The translations under genes were made by a program, and so were the position numbers. Below the pieces are notes generated by a model that was not told the DNA's origin, did not search any database, and saw only the letters and a list, made by a program, of their open reading frames with translations. A stretch of 32,555 bases of DNA from contig CALHCH010000087.1 of NCBI GenBank assembly GCA_937930555.1, forward strand, positions 1 through 32,555. Direction: 5' to 3'. Below, piece after piece: positions 1 to 8,905 of the stretch (its first letter is position 1; every line of letters begins with the position of its first letter). The DNA comes from Candidatus Absconditabacterales bacterium. GTDB lineage: Bacteria; Patescibacteriota; Gracilibacteria; Absconditabacterales; Absconditicoccaceae.

Positions 1-668
1 GTATATCCCTCTTGTATCAATTGTACATATGCTTGCAATACCTGATCGGACATCAGCTGAGGAGACTGAAATCACAATGAAGGATAGTGCATAATGCGAT
101 GCGTCTCTCACACCAACATATGTACCAATCCATCAATATCAAAAAATGTATCACCTCTCGCCACATAGTCCATCATCGGCAAGTCTATTGAGGTCACGAT
201 CGGCTCCAATGCAAATAGCGTTGGAAATTGAGCTTCAACAGTTGCTCGCACTCTCCTCTCCATATAAGGCTTGTGGATGAGCATCACACTATCAGATGAT
301 ATTCACTCATGCTCGATGATCTGGAGAGAGTTGGTATAGTTTTGAGCGGTATTGGTAGCTTGTGTATCTACATATATCGCCTCATCTGGTACTCAGAGTC
401 ATATTGCGATATCTCTATACTGTATAGCCTCTGATACATCAAACACTCCATCAGTATTTCTCCCCACGCCACCAGAAAAAATGATAGTATCAATCAGTCA
501 CCTATGGTATAGCTCAGCAGTATACACCGGCACGCTCAGATCCACCGATCCTCATACGATCGCCACATCACATTTTTTGAGCTCTTGTCATAGTAGCATA
601 TAGTCTCGGAGGATGTCAGCATAGTCGATGATTGATTGATGCATTGATATATGATGATTAAAATTCAT
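1..668 (-). CDS. YdcF/ElyC-type DUF218 protein, C-terminus cut by window edge
   Basis: The gene reads from the ATG at 668 off the left edge, so 222 codons are seen. With UGA=Gly it matches the DUF218 (YdcF/SanA/ElyC) fold: VAIVGGS at residues 35-41, the FSGGVGRNT block at 64-72, DTQATNTAQN at 101-110 (position of the conserved acidic/Thr-Asn site), and HKPYMERR at 132-139. There is no signal peptide or membrane segment, so this looks like a cytoplasmic YdcF-like member, unlike the membrane-anchored SanA type at 10405-10992. Codons 21 and 141 are CGA and fall where the family has Trp or an aromatic residue (ILWDYM; RRVWAT). The family is linked to cell envelope functions, but substrates are poorly known. 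It follows the BatC-like gene after 66 bp. Confidence 0.85.
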
Positions 669-697
669 AACTATGGGTATTCCTTGCGCCGCTACAA

Positions 698-738
698 AAT
701 TTCTACTTTTTACTTTCTACTTTTTGCTTTACTTCTAC
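698..738. repeat. Low-complexity CTACTTTTT tract between genes
   Basis: The spacer between the BatC-like stop and the DUF218 start is mostly a degenerate tandem tract of CTACTTTTT/CTTTCTA units. Similar degenerate simple tracts occur in other gaps of this window (about 5888-5930, 10360-10410, 30822-30854). No promoter was recognised in it. Confidence 0.5.
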
Positions 739-1583
739 CAATCCTTCTCCCCACTCCCACCTATCTGCTGACGAAACTGTGGCTGCCCAAATAGTGCTTC
801 AAACAAATCCTGGGACGGCTGAGTATCTTGTGGCTGTTTATTAAAAAATTGTTGATTTTGTGCTTGCTGCTCCTGGAGCTGCTGGGCATAGTCCTGGAGT
901 TGTTCTTTGACTGATTCTGGTAGTTGGGGTTGCTGTTGCGATCATTCTCCCTCTCATTCTTGTTCTCACTGCTGAGCGTCTCACTCATCTTGTTGTTGTT
1001 CATCATCTCACTCGTCTCATTCTCCCTGGTCATCACTCTCTTGCGACTCACCGTCTTGTGACTCATCTCACTGATCCTCACTCTCCTCAGATTCATCTGA
1101 TGTTTCTTCTGATGTTTCTGACTCCTCATCTGATTCTTCTGCCACGCCTAGCAATGTACGTATCACCTCAGCATTGTGACTCGCACCACTATATGTGCTA
1201 CCAGAGAAGTAGTCTACCGCTCTCTCTCGACTCTGTACCACAGCATAATCACTACTGTCCAGTGAGCCCAACTCATCTACCATATATACACCACCACTCA
1301 ATACCCTCACTCTATCTGCATATCACTCACTCGATCCTATCGCATCCACTCCAGACCAAAACCACGCATGTCCCTGATTGTATCTCGCCTCGTCTGTATC
1401 CTGACTCATCATCAATACATCAGCTACCTCATACACACCCTGATCCATCATCTCTCCATACCCAGCGTATACAGCTCACTCTCCCCAACTAGAAAATATC
1501 TGCACTCCATGAGTCAGCACAAACAACAAGCAACTAAGTAATATCATCGAGATGATCGATGATTTTTGGATTAATTTTTTCAT
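735..1583 (-). CDS. BatC-like TPR protein with acidic/Gln-rich tail
   Basis: 282 codons from the ATG at 1583, ending in TAG at 735. Residues 1-30 form a signal peptide or anchor (MKKLIQKSS followed by a long hydrophobic run). A TPR-like part follows (EARYNQGHAWFWSG at about 60 and a DYAVVQS region near 100), then a low-complexity tail rich in Glu, Asp, Ser and Gln, and a short GSGEKDW terminus. This layout, TPR then a Gln/acidic tail next to two VWA genes, is that of BatC-type proteins of aerotolerance (Bat) operons, thought to act as envelope scaffolds with BatA/BatB. The start overlaps the end of the upstream VWA gene by 13 nt. Many TGA codons lie in the tail; read as stops they would break the gene into fragments. 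Confidence 0.8.
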
Positions 1584-2587
1584 ACTAATGATGTTATATA
1601 TATAGGTCCAAATAATGTACTGATAAGATAACACAAAAATAACAGTCCTCATATACCGACCAAAAATCTCCCTGATCATTGCTTCGTCTCGATATCCTTG
1701 GAAATGGTTCTGGACTCTAGCGTATCCATCTTGCGTATCATACTATCTACATCTCTCATATTTTCTAGCTGGACAAAATCTCCATCCACCTCCTGTGCCA
1801 GAGAGCTCAGACCAGTACTGTTGGCACTACTCATCACAGTCTCACCATTGTACTGCTTATATATGATAGTCCCAAACATATCTCTCCCCTGCACGATCGG
1901 TCATCCAGTCTCTGTCCCGACTCAGATAGTCATCACATATATCCCCGACTCCTGTATCTGCTCCTGCAACTCCTGAGACACACTGATCTCATCCTCCCCA
2001 CCATCCGATATGATGAGCAGCACGCGTCACGCATCTCCCCCCTCAGAGAGGGGGGCTGGGGGGGAGCTATCCACTGCCAGCACTCATCTGACCTCATCTG
2101 ACCCCTCATCTGATTCTTGTATCCCAAACCTTGCTACTCAAAACTCCAACGCCTCCAACAAATCCGTCCCCTGTTCACTTACATTCTGACTATCTACTCA
2201 TCACAAAAACGTCCTATATAGCTCCACATCATCAGTGAGCGGAGCAATACCCATCGCCTCACCAGCAAACACACCCAGACCATATCTATGCTGCGGCGCA
2301 TCACTCATCATACGCTCTACCATACCCTTGGCTGCATCGAGTCTAGAGCGGTCCCCCTCTCCCAGAGAGGGGCTAGGGGAGAGTTTCCCATCTCACATAT
2401 CCATCACCTGCATACTCTGACTCACATCCAGCATCACCATCACATCCAGTCACTCCTGATCTACCCTCTGCGTCCCCAGTCACCACTGCGGATCTATAAG
2501 TCCAAGAACAACAAAAATCACCGCCCCTCACAGGAGGATTGATCTGAGTGTAATATCTAACTTTGTTTTTCAAGATTGTTGTTTCAT
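1571..2587 (-). CDS. BatB-like von Willebrand factor A membrane protein
   Basis: 338 codons from the ATG at 2587 to TAA at 1571. N-terminal membrane segment (about 15-32), then a VWA domain: MIDAS motif DVSQS at 54-58, PLTDD and GTDLLEAL blocks, and LLIISDGGED, where the first Gly of DGG is GGT and neighbouring glycines are TGA. A second hydrophobic segment lies near the C-terminus (FLVGIGGLLFLCYLI). This is the BatB arrangement: metal-binding VWA domain facing the outside, anchored at both ends. Two GC-rich palindromic repeats are read through in frame and add short Pro/Ser/Gly peptides (SPSPSLGEG; SSPPAPLSEGG) between conserved VWA blocks. The gene lies 60 bp after batA-like and overlaps the BatC-like gene. 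Confidence 0.88.
2035..2066. repeat. In-frame GC-rich palindromic repeat in batB-like gene
   Basis: A CTCCCC...GGGGAG palindrome with a CTGGGGGG core. Nearly the same sequence recurs at 3150-3179. It adds the peptide SSPPAPLSEGG between conserved parts of the VWA domain, so it is best seen as an inserted repeat that kept the frame. Confidence 0.7.
2353..2383. repeat. In-frame GC-rich palindromic repeat in batB-like gene
   Basis: CCCCTCTCC and GGGGAGAG arms around AGAGAGGGGCTA. It is related to the copies at 3103-3147 and 6545-6588 and encodes SPSPSLGEG just after the MIDAS region, a place where VWA proteins do not normally carry such a segment. Confidence 0.7.
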
Positions 2588-2647
2588 GACTAAATTATAT
2601 ACTATATTATCTAAATACCTATGTAAATAAATGACTTCTTATCAATC

Positions 2648-3805
2648 TTATCTCACTCCATCATCCACTCTCCACATTCTCTCCAATATACCTAACACAA
2701 ACAATATACTCAATAACACTCACGCAAGAGGTTTCCAATACGGTATATGGGTAGTATGCTGCGAGACGGTGATCTCTGATTTGCTCAGCTGTGATATCTC
2801 ATCAAAAATCGCCTGGAAGGTCTGCTCATCTGTCGCCCTCCAGTAGCGAGCATCTGTCATCTCAGCTATCCTCTGGAGCGTAGTCTCATCTATCCCCGCG
2901 ATCTGCTGCCTCTGTATCCCAAACGATGTCTGATAGGTGAGAAATCATCACTCCAGACTCCCTATACCTACCGTATATATGGAGATATCCTCATCTGCAC
3001 CCAGCTGCGCCACGATCATCGGATCCAGCGTCCCAGGTGTCGACTCTCCATCCGTGAGCAGCACGATGATCTGCTCTCTTGAGCTCCCATCCCCACTCTG
3101 TTCCCCTCTCCTAGCGAAGCGATTGGGAGAGGGGCTAGGGGTGAGGGTATCTCCCTCAGAGAGGGGGGCTGGGGGGGAGTCATTCTCACGTCATTTTTCT
3201 AGCACACTCACCGCACTCAATAATGCATCACCTATCGCCGTCCCCTGCAATGCTCTGAGTCATTGATTGATCGTGTCGGTCGTCATCTCAGTCAGCACCT
3301 CAGTCACAAAATCATAATCAAAGGTAAGTGGTACTGACGTAAACGGCTTGCCTGCAAACACCACGAGTCACAATCTATCCGACTCCAACTTGGCGATAAA
3401 ATCAGTCAATACTTGCTTGGCCACCACAAAACGATTTGGTGAAAAATCATCCGCAAGCATAGATTTGGACAGATCTAGGACTACCACGATATCTATACCC
3501 GTCTTGGTAATATCCTGGGTCTCGTCAGTCTTGTTGGGATACGCCAATATCACAAAAAACAAAAGTATCGACACCATCGTCAATATATGCCTCACTCGAT
3601 ACACTATCGACCCTCTCGGAGAGGATGGGACGATTTTTTTCAATATTTTTGCAAATATATTGGTATGAGATGGTCATTTGATCACAAAACGAAATATATA
3701 CCATATCAGCATACATCAGCCAATAATCAACCATATCGGGGACAAAAATACAATATTCTCCATAAAAAGATTGCAAATACGTACTAAAAATTTGACAAAT
3801 TTCAT
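2648..3805 (-). CDS. BatA-like von Willebrand factor A membrane protein
   Basis: 385 codons from the ATG at 3805, TAA at 2648. An internal ATG at 3763 would give 371 residues and a more usual BatA N-terminus (MENIVFLSPIWLIIG). The upstream start was chosen because GAGAAG lies just before it, a rare SD-like sequence here. Two N-terminal membrane segments (about 17-40 and 74-90), the MIDAS motif DLSKS at 111-115, LVVFAGKP, LLTDGES and a C-terminal membrane helix (PLAGVLLSILFVLGI) are as in BatA. A double palindromic repeat is translated in frame before LLTDGES. This is the first gene of the batA-batB-batC-ydcF run, divergent from the 3895 gene over an 89-bp gap. Confidence 0.88.
3103..3179. repeat. 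Two adjacent in-frame palindromic repeats in batA-like gene
   Basis: 3103-3147 (CCCCTCTCC...GGGAGAGGGG, with CTAGCGAAGCG between) and 3150-3179 (CTCCCTCAGAGAGGGGGG...) lie back to back. They resemble 6545-6588 and 2035-2066 respectively. They encode DSPPAPLSEGD and TPSPSPNRFARRG inside the VWA domain without breaking the frame. Confidence 0.7.
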
Positions 3806-3894
3806 TCTTCTCACTAAACTTATGATATGAGTGTTGGGATGTATATATATTACATCATTCGGCACGGTATTATTTATTCTTTATACTACTCGAT

Positions 3895-4677
3895 ATGAAA
3901 AATGCAATTTTAATCGTAGGCGGATTTATTTTTGGTCTACTCGTAGCAGCAGGTCTATCTACCACTACCAATTTGTTTTCTGACGCATCGCAGTCAGGTA
4001 CAGAAATATTGGAACAAGTGGATACTATGCTAGCACAGCCAAGATTTGACAACAAAGAAAACTGCGACAAGATCGTAGCAAAAACAGCTGAAATGCTGCC
4101 ACTCCTCCCAGATGGATCTCAGGCACAGCTTGTGATCAAGTACATCAACGAGTCGCTCAAAGCAAAATCAGCTAGACTCGCTCCTACTCCAGTACAGGCA
4201 CCTGTAGCACAGCCTGCACCAGAGGTAGAAGCAGCTCCTACAGCAGAACAAATCCAAGAAGAAGCTGTAGAAGAGGTAGTACACAACACTGCACCCACTA
4301 GCAACAACTATTTTGGTGGATTGCAAAAACCTACTCTAAGAGGTGCAGCTCCTGAACAAGAAGTAGATGAAGAAACCGCAAAAAAGATCGAAGGATGGAG
4401 TATAGGAAGACAAGATATCCCAGAAAAAACTGAGAGAGTAAGAAGAAGCTACATGACACCAGAATTTAAGTATGTAATCGATGGCAAAACATATGACAAG
4501 ACTTGTGTACAGGTAGAAACACTAGATCTATGTATGGAACTCAAAAATCATGATCAAGCTCAGCTAAACAACTGTAGAACTCAATCTATCGCTGGCAACT
4601 GTCTTGAAATCATAGAAAAAAGAGGTCAATCAGGTCTCGATTATTACGAAATCCAATACAACGATTCTATGAGATAA
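3895..4677 (+). CDS. Membrane-anchored protein of unknown function with Cys-rich C-terminus
   Basis: 260 codons, TAA stop. Residues 3-23 form a single hydrophobic segment (ILIVGGFIFGLLVAAGL) acting as anchor or signal. A predicted helical part follows (to about 90), then an Ala/Pro/Glu-rich linker (about 95-150) and a C-terminal domain with several cysteines (TCVQVETLDLC, NNC, GNC) that could form disulfides outside the membrane. No family was recognised. It is one of few plus-strand genes here and contains no in-frame TGA and no CGA/CGG, so it reads the same under the standard code. A TATACT box at 3882-3887 puts the predicted transcript start at or next to the ATG (leaderless). It ends at the terminator at 4705-4729. 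Confidence 0.85.
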   Translation: MKNAILIVGGFIFGLLVAAGLSTTTNLFSDASQSGTEILEQVDTMLAQPRFDNKENCDKIVAKTAEMLPLLPDGSQAQLVIKYINESLKAKSARLAPTPVQAPVAQPAPEVEAAPTAEQIQEEAVEEVVHNTAPTSNNYFGGLQKPTLRGAAPEQEVDEETAKKIEGWSIGRQDIPEKTERVRRSYMTPEFKYVIDGKTYDKTCVQVETLDLCMELKNHDQAQLNNCRTQSIAGNCLEIIEKRGQSGLDYYEIQYNDSMR

Positions 4678-4704
4678 ACAACTCATACCATCACCAAACA
4701 AACA

Positions 4705-4729
4705 AAAATCCCGTGTCTAGCGGGATTTT
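4705..4729. terminator. Bidirectional intrinsic terminator shared by the 3895 gene and tag
   Basis: Perfect 9-bp stem AAAATCCCG/CGGGATTTT with a 7-nt loop, flanked by A and T tracts on both sides, so it can stop transcription from both strands. The TAG stop of tag (4717-4719) lies in the loop, and the last Tag residues are encoded by one arm. Confidence 0.85.
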
Positions 4730-5301
4730 CTTGTCCGACAAGAAAGCACATGATCATCTACGACACCTACTGCCTGGAGGTAGGCATATACAATCGTAGA
4801 TCACACAAAGCTCATCCCTCTACGCTTGAGATCATGGGAGATCTGATCGGACAGCTCACTAGTAGCTGGACACTCATCCACTGTCTTGTGATAGCTGATC
4901 ACGGGAGTATGATCTACTCGTCCTCGCAAATAATCCGCAAACGAGCCAAACTCCTCCTGTATCGCCACAAATACTTTTGCGTTTTTTCTCACAGAATATA
5001 TCTTGAGCTTGTTGCGGACGATACGTTCATCGTCTCTGAGAGATTCTAGATACATATCAGGTAACTCAGCTCATAGTAGTGGGTCAAAATCCTTGAATGC
5101 TTGACGATATCACTCACGCTTGCGTAGGATAGTGATCCGACTCAGTCCTGCCTGGGCTCACTCCAGCACCAAGAATTCAAACAATATACGATCATCGTAT
5201 ACCGGCACTCCTCGCTCCGTATCGTGATATGCCTCATACGTAGTATCTCATACGCATCGTGAGCATCTATTTTTTTGGTTGTTCTGAGTGTTCTGAGCCA
5301 T
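4717..5301 (-). CDS. tag: DNA-3-methyladenine glycosylase I
   Basis: 194 residues (family about 185-200), ATG at 5301, TAG at 4717. Tag removes 3-methyladenine from alkylated DNA, starting base excision repair. Visible hallmarks: N-terminal Cys pair (RCSRC, possible zinc ligand) followed by YHDTEWGVP at 25-33, EGAQAGLSWITIL at 47-59, DYLWGWVDHTP at 123-133, PATSELSDQISHDLKRRG, and VGVVDDH near the C-terminus. The four Trp residues in these motifs that are conserved or aromatic in the family are written CGA (5212-5214, 4918-4920, 4924-4926) or CGG (5137-5139), a strong sign of Arg-to-Trp codon reassignment. The start overlaps the upstream membrane gene by 35 nt, so the two are probably translationally linked. 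Confidence 0.9.
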
Positions 5302-5770
5302 CAAGCAACAATGATAAAAGCTGGCTACTCTCATCCAGCATCACTCACTCATCTCCAGTCTCGAGATTGTATGGGTAGTAGTATGTCTGTCTCAGTAGAT
5401 CTACAACAGATGTCTGAAGTCCAGTGTGAGCATATGTAAGAGACTGGAGTGTGGTGCTAGATATATCCATACCATATATTGTATATACCACATCCCTGAG
5501 TATCTGCTGATACTCACGATATCGAGACTGGGTGTCGGTCTGTCATATGGTCTGCTGGAGCTGAGATATCCTCTCTCTATATATGTCCAGGCTAATGGGA
5601 GCTTCGTGCGCACCTCCCTCATTGATAAAGGAGGGGTTGGGGGTGGATTTGCGACTCATCAGCCACCATATACCAGCCATACTCAACCCTAACCACAAAA
5701 ATGTCCATCGTCATCGTATGGTTCAGGTTGGTGTGAGTATTTCTGGATACAAGAATAATTCTCAAGTCAT
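5267..5770 (-). CDS. Small membrane protein of the Bat operon, DUF4381-like
   Basis: 167 residues, ATG at 5770, TAG at 5267. A short N-terminal part (FLYPEILTPTG) leads into one Trp-rich membrane segment (about 18-40; read with CGA=Trp it is WGWWTFLWLGLSMAGIWWLM), then a cytoplasmic helical part with SQLQQTIGQTDTQS and YREYQQILRDVVYTIYG. Between DUF58 and Bat VWA genes this place is usually held by a DUF4381 protein, and the N-terminal Pro/Trp/TM pattern fits; assignment is mainly from context. A GC-rich palindromic repeat (5613-5656) is read in frame just after the membrane segment. Confidence 0.65.
5613..5656. repeat. In-frame palindromic repeat in DUF4381-like gene
   Basis: CCTCCCTC...GAGGGGTTGGGGG with an ATTGATAAAG centre, a variant of the GC-rich repeat family in this locus. 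It encodes a Pro/Asn-rich peptide (STPNPSFINEGG). Confidence 0.6.
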
Positions 5771-5927
5771 GTTATTTTAAATTATAATTTATTTTTAATC
5801 CACTGATTTATTGTAGGATAGAACTGATAAGGAACGATATTATTCTCTTTAAACTCTTCAAATGAATTTTATTGTCAAACTAAAAACATTTTTCTCTACT
5901 CTGAATTCTTAACTCTGAATTCTCTAT

Positions 5928-6845
5928 TTACATCACCTTCATCAACTCCCTCACTACATCATCCTCAGTATGTATCCTCACATATCTGCCTCATACTCAC
6001 TGCACCAGTCTCCTCATCTCCTGCAAGCTCTCATCGACAGCATTCTCATACACACCTGTCACTTGTCAGTGTACAGACGCCCTGCAGGGCGTCTCTACTG
6101 CCGCTACCACCCCTGACCCAAAACGAATATACTCCACATCACTACGCAGAGCCAACTCTTGAGCAGAAAAAAGATGCACTCGCAGTATCTCATTTTTGCT
6201 ACCTACTTGCTTGATCAGCTTGTGATCTAGATCTATACGATCTGTCACGATCACCACCAGTGTCCCACTCTCTTTCATTTGGATTATTTGCTGGAGCTTG
6301 TTTTCTAGTGACAACTCCTGTCTACCCACACTCACTCATCACAATGCGTATTTCACCATTTCCCATCTCCTTTTTCCCATCTCCTTTTTCCTTTTTCCTT
6401 CTAGTATGGTCCACAACGTTTCCCACTTGCCTCACATCTTGACCGTCTGCGATCAGTCTATCAGCCCTATCTTGTCACCATTGCGTATCGCAGCATATCC
6501 CAGCGCATACATCACCTCTTTCGCCTTATCGAGTTTGCACGCACTCTCTCTCCTAGCAAAGCGGTTGGGAGAGGGCTGGGGTGAGGGTATGCCAAGCACA
6601 TCACTCACCATCCACACCTTCAGTTGTCTTTCCTCCACAAACTCCTTGATATACAGATCTCCTCATTTTTTGGCACTCGTCTTCCAGTCGATTCTTTTGA
6701 TCGGATCACCAGCCACGTATCACCTCACATCAGCAAACTCCATCCCCTGTCACTTAAATTTTGTAGCAAAATTTCACAAAAATTGACTCGAAATCGAGCG
6801 TCCTAGCGTAAGATGTAATTGTTGGAGAGACGGATGGTTCTGCAT
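5928..6845 (-). CDS. DUF58 protein of the MoxR/Bat locus
   Basis: 305 residues, ATG at 6845, TAA at 5928. The DUF58 core is clear: GQGMEFADVRGY near 40, DPIKRIDWKTSAKKGGDLY and FVEERQLKVWMVSDV, then KLDKAKEVMYALGYAAIRNGDKIGLI, and a VWA-like C-terminal half with VVIVTDRIDLD. DUF58 proteins pair with MoxR ATPases; the role is thought to be assembly or maturation of envelope complexes. Three foreign-looking stretches are read in frame: a palindrome (6545-6588) where VWA domains carry the MIDAS serines, a GGAAAAAGGAGATGG tract at about 6359-6405, and the GTAG hairpin at 6071-6098. It starts 14 bp after the RAYT stop. Confidence 0.87.
6071..6098. repeat. REP-like GTAG hairpin inside DUF58 gene
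   Basis: A 28-bp near-perfect palindrome (13 of 14 pairs) around CGCCCTGCAGGGCG. On the minus strand it begins with GTAGAGACG. It belongs with the two hairpins in the RAYT gene (7055-7080, 7124-7150), which also have a GTAG end. Confidence 0.7.
6545..6588. repeat. In-frame palindromic repeat in DUF58 gene
   Basis: CTCTCCTAGCAAAGCGGTTGG followed by GAGAGGG; close copy of 3103-3147. Encodes IPSPQPSPNRFARR in the DUF58 protein between MVSDV and KLDKAKE. Confidence 0.7.
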
Positions 6846-6859
6846 TGGTCGTTATAGAT

Positions 6860-7444
6860 TTAAGATAATGAATCATTATTTCGATTCTGCGGATTGGTTA
6901 GGATGTAATGCATGATACGTTCGTATTCTGAGTGATCACGGATGATACGATCGTGATAGCGTGATTGTCGCGCAAATGATATATCGTGGTGACGGGCATA
7001 TTTGGTGACGTTTCATTTAAATAATTTAACGATATTTCACAATGTGGGTCCGTCGTAGGGATGGTTCAAAAAACCATCCCCCGTCTTAATTGATTTTTTC
7101 GTTCAGATTTGATTTTCACGTTCGGGACGTATTTTTGATACGTCCCTACGATTGGTTTTGATATTTGGATCATTTCGATCACGATTCCAATTGCCCAATA
7201 CCACAATCATATGGATATGATTTGGCATCACGATATATTTATGAATTTCTATATTTTTTCTCGATGATTCTATGCGTTGGATTTCTGTCTCACAACGTAT
7301 ACCCAATTCATTCAATAACATGCTACCATCCATCACCTCACCAAAACAATGTCTGCGATCTTTTGTTACGATAGTCACAAAATATCCTCATGGACTTGTA
7401 TAATCATGGGTCGGATGACGTGGTGATATACGATTTTTGACCAT
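6860..7444 (-). CDS. REP-associated tyrosine transposase (RAYT, Y1 HUH family)
   Basis: 194 residues, ATG at 7444, TAA at 6860. N-terminus HDYTSPGGYFVTIVTKDRR, the HUH motif in VMPNHIHMIVVL (about 72-83), and C-terminal LGNIVKLFKGNVTKYAR, WQSRYHDRIIR (catalytic Tyr region) and ILTNPQNWNND are all standard RAYT blocks. RAYTs cut and join single-stranded DNA at REP hairpins. CGA codons at 6968-6970 and 6881-6883 fall on the conserved Trp of FAWQ and NPxxW. The gene sits between moxR and DUF58 with 14-bp gaps on each side, so it is likely co-transcribed with the Bat genes. Two REP-like hairpins lie inside its own coding region, in the variable stretch between the HUH part and LGNIV. Confidence 0.92.
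7055..7080. repeat. REP-like GTAG hairpin inside RAYT gene
   Basis: GTA then perfect 9-bp stem GGGATGGTT/AACCATCCC with a CAAAA loop. The GTAG 5' end plus hairpin is the form recognised by RAYTs of other bacteria. It is translated in frame. Confidence 0.75.
7124..7150. repeat. REP-like GTAG hairpin inside RAYT gene, opposite orientation
   Basis: Perfect 9-bp stem GGGACGTAT/ATACGTCCC with a TTTTG loop, followed by TACG, so GTAGGGACG reads on the minus strand. It faces the copy at 7055-7080, giving an inverted REP pair about 45 bp apart. Confidence 0.75.
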
Positions 7445-7458
7445 ATATGATATATAGG

Positions 7459-8442
7459 TTACACAACTGAAATACCCTGCACAATCTCTGCTATGATCTC
7501 CTGTACACTCACTCCATCCGCCGTCGCATCAAAACTCAGTATCAATCTATGCTGTAGCACATCCTCTACTATCTCCTGGATATCCTCTGGTATGACAAAG
7601 GTCCTCCCATGGATCAGTGCCATCACTTTGGAAGCCGTGATCAGAGCGAGTGATGCTCTAGGTGAAGCACCATACTGGATATAGCTAGCCAAGCGCTCAA
7701 ATCATTTTTCTTTTGGATTTCTGGTGGCTACGATGATATTCTTCACATAATCATAGATGCTATCTGAGACATGTATCTGATCGACCAGCGACTGTATCGC
7801 GAGGATATCCTGATGCGGCACGATCTGAGATATCTGCTCCTGCATCACATCACCACCAAATCTCTTCATGATCTCTACCTCCTCATCCTCTGTAGGATAG
7901 CTGATCACCGTCTTGAGCAAAAATCTATCCAGCTGTGCCTCTGGGAGCGAATATGTCCCCTCCTGCTCGACAGGGTTTTGGGTAGCCATCACGACAAAGG
8001 GTGGATCCAGCTGATAGCTCTCATCACCGATCGTCACCTGTCTCTCAGCCATCGCCTCCAGGAGTGCGGACTGTACCTTGGCAGGCGCACGATTGATCTC
8101 ATCAGCCAGTACTAGATGGGCAAATATCGGTCCCGTCTTGGTCACAAAATTAGCGGTCTTCTGATCCCAGATCTGCGTACCTATCAGATCAGATGGCAAT
8201 AGATCTGGCGTAAACTGCACTCTCGCAAAATCCACCCCTATGGTCTGAGCAAGTGTCGAGATAGCGAGCGTCTTGGCGAGTCACGGGACTCACTCCAGGA
8301 TGATATGCCCTCTAGCCAGCAATGCTATCACGAGATTTCTCATTAGACGATCCTGCCCGATGATCACCTTCTTGGTCTCATACATCAGCGCCTGCAGCTG
8401 CTGAGACGCCTGCGTCACCTGTGTCTGTATTTCCTGATTCAT
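7459..8442 (-). CDS. MoxR-family AAA+ ATPase
   Basis: 327 residues, ATG at 8442, TAA at 7459; full family length. Walker A GVPGLAKT at 51-58, with both glycines written TGA (8290-8292 and 8281-8283), Walker B LADEINRAPAKVQSALLEAM, sensor ATQNPVEQEG, and the C-terminal lid (YGASPRASLALI, HRLILS). MoxR ATPases act as chaperone-like remodellers together with DUF58 and VWA proteins. It leads the MoxR-RAYT-DUF58-DUF4381-Tag run. All Arg in motifs use AGA, AGG, CGT or CGC. Confidence 0.95.
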
Positions 8443-8608
8443 CTATCCACACATATTAGTATCTAAAACTACACTCAGTGTAATGATCTGATAGAGTGTG
8501 GCAATGTGATTTTGAGCAGAAAAATTAGGAGAAAACAAAAGTGGTGGAGAAATCGGATGGATTACTGTGGAGCTGCTGTTTTTTTCAACACGCTGTTTTT
8601 TTTCTTAT

Positions 8609-8636
8609 TGCATTTTTACCATATATCGACTATAAT
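8609..8636 (+). promoter_or_regulatory. Sigma-70-like promoter for small gene at 8667
   Basis: TTGCAT at 8609-8614, 16-bp spacer, consensus TATAAT at 8631-8636. Predicted start near 8643, about 24 nt before the ATG. No SD sequence precedes the ATG. Confidence 0.6.
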
Positions 8637-8666
8637 TTATATAGTTGATTTGTATCTCACTATACT

Positions 8667-8867
8667 ATGGTCACACAAGTATATACCGCCAAAGCACATG
8701 AACAAATATCGCTTCCAGCATTTACCGAGGATGGAAGAATTTTTGTGACATTTGTATCTGCAGATGAGCAGCTACATATAGAGTCACAGGACTATATTAC
8801 AGATCCTGTAGTATCTACTACCAGCTCTCGAGCAGAATCCAAATCATTTTTAGATAGTCTCAAATAA
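8667..8867 (+). CDS. Small protein of unknown function, possibly antitoxin-like
   Basis: 66 residues, ATG at 8667, TAA stop, no TGA codon. MVTQVYTAKAHEQISLPAF suggests a short beta-strand N-terminus and SRAESKSFLDSLK a charged C-terminal helix, similar in size and layout to AbrB/antitoxin-type proteins, but no toxin gene is next to it and no family was recognised. Support comes from the good promoter upstream and plausible composition. Flanked by moxR and hflX, both on the other strand. The 8443-8666 gap otherwise holds only promoter-like DNA. Confidence 0.6.
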   Translation: MVTQVYTAKAHEQISLPAFTEDGRIFVTFVSADEQLHIESQDYITDPVVSTTSSRAESKSFLDSLK

Positions 8868-8905
8868 CCAACTCTGTCCAATTTCCACTAATTCTACCAA
8901 ACTGT

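Noticed and set aside
1058-1492. 144-residue plus-strand open frame
   Set aside because: Antisense to the Gln/Glu-rich part of the BatC-like gene; its His/Pro/Ser-rich content is the mirror of that region.
4119-4307. Minus-strand Ala/Cys/Ser-rich frame opposite the 3895 gene
   Set aside because: Mirror of the Ala/Pro/Glu linker of the plus-strand gene; no start context or motif.
5401-5622. 73-residue minus-strand frame
   Set aside because: Out of frame with the DUF4381-like gene, which continues through the region with family-like features.
6298-6786. 162-residue plus-strand open frame
   Set aside because: Antisense to the DUF58 gene and partly made of repeat sequence.
8506-8748. 80-residue plus-strand frame before the 66-residue gene
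   Set aside because: It would need to start upstream of the clear TATAAT promoter, overlaps the 8667 frame, and ends at TGA, which is not a stop here.
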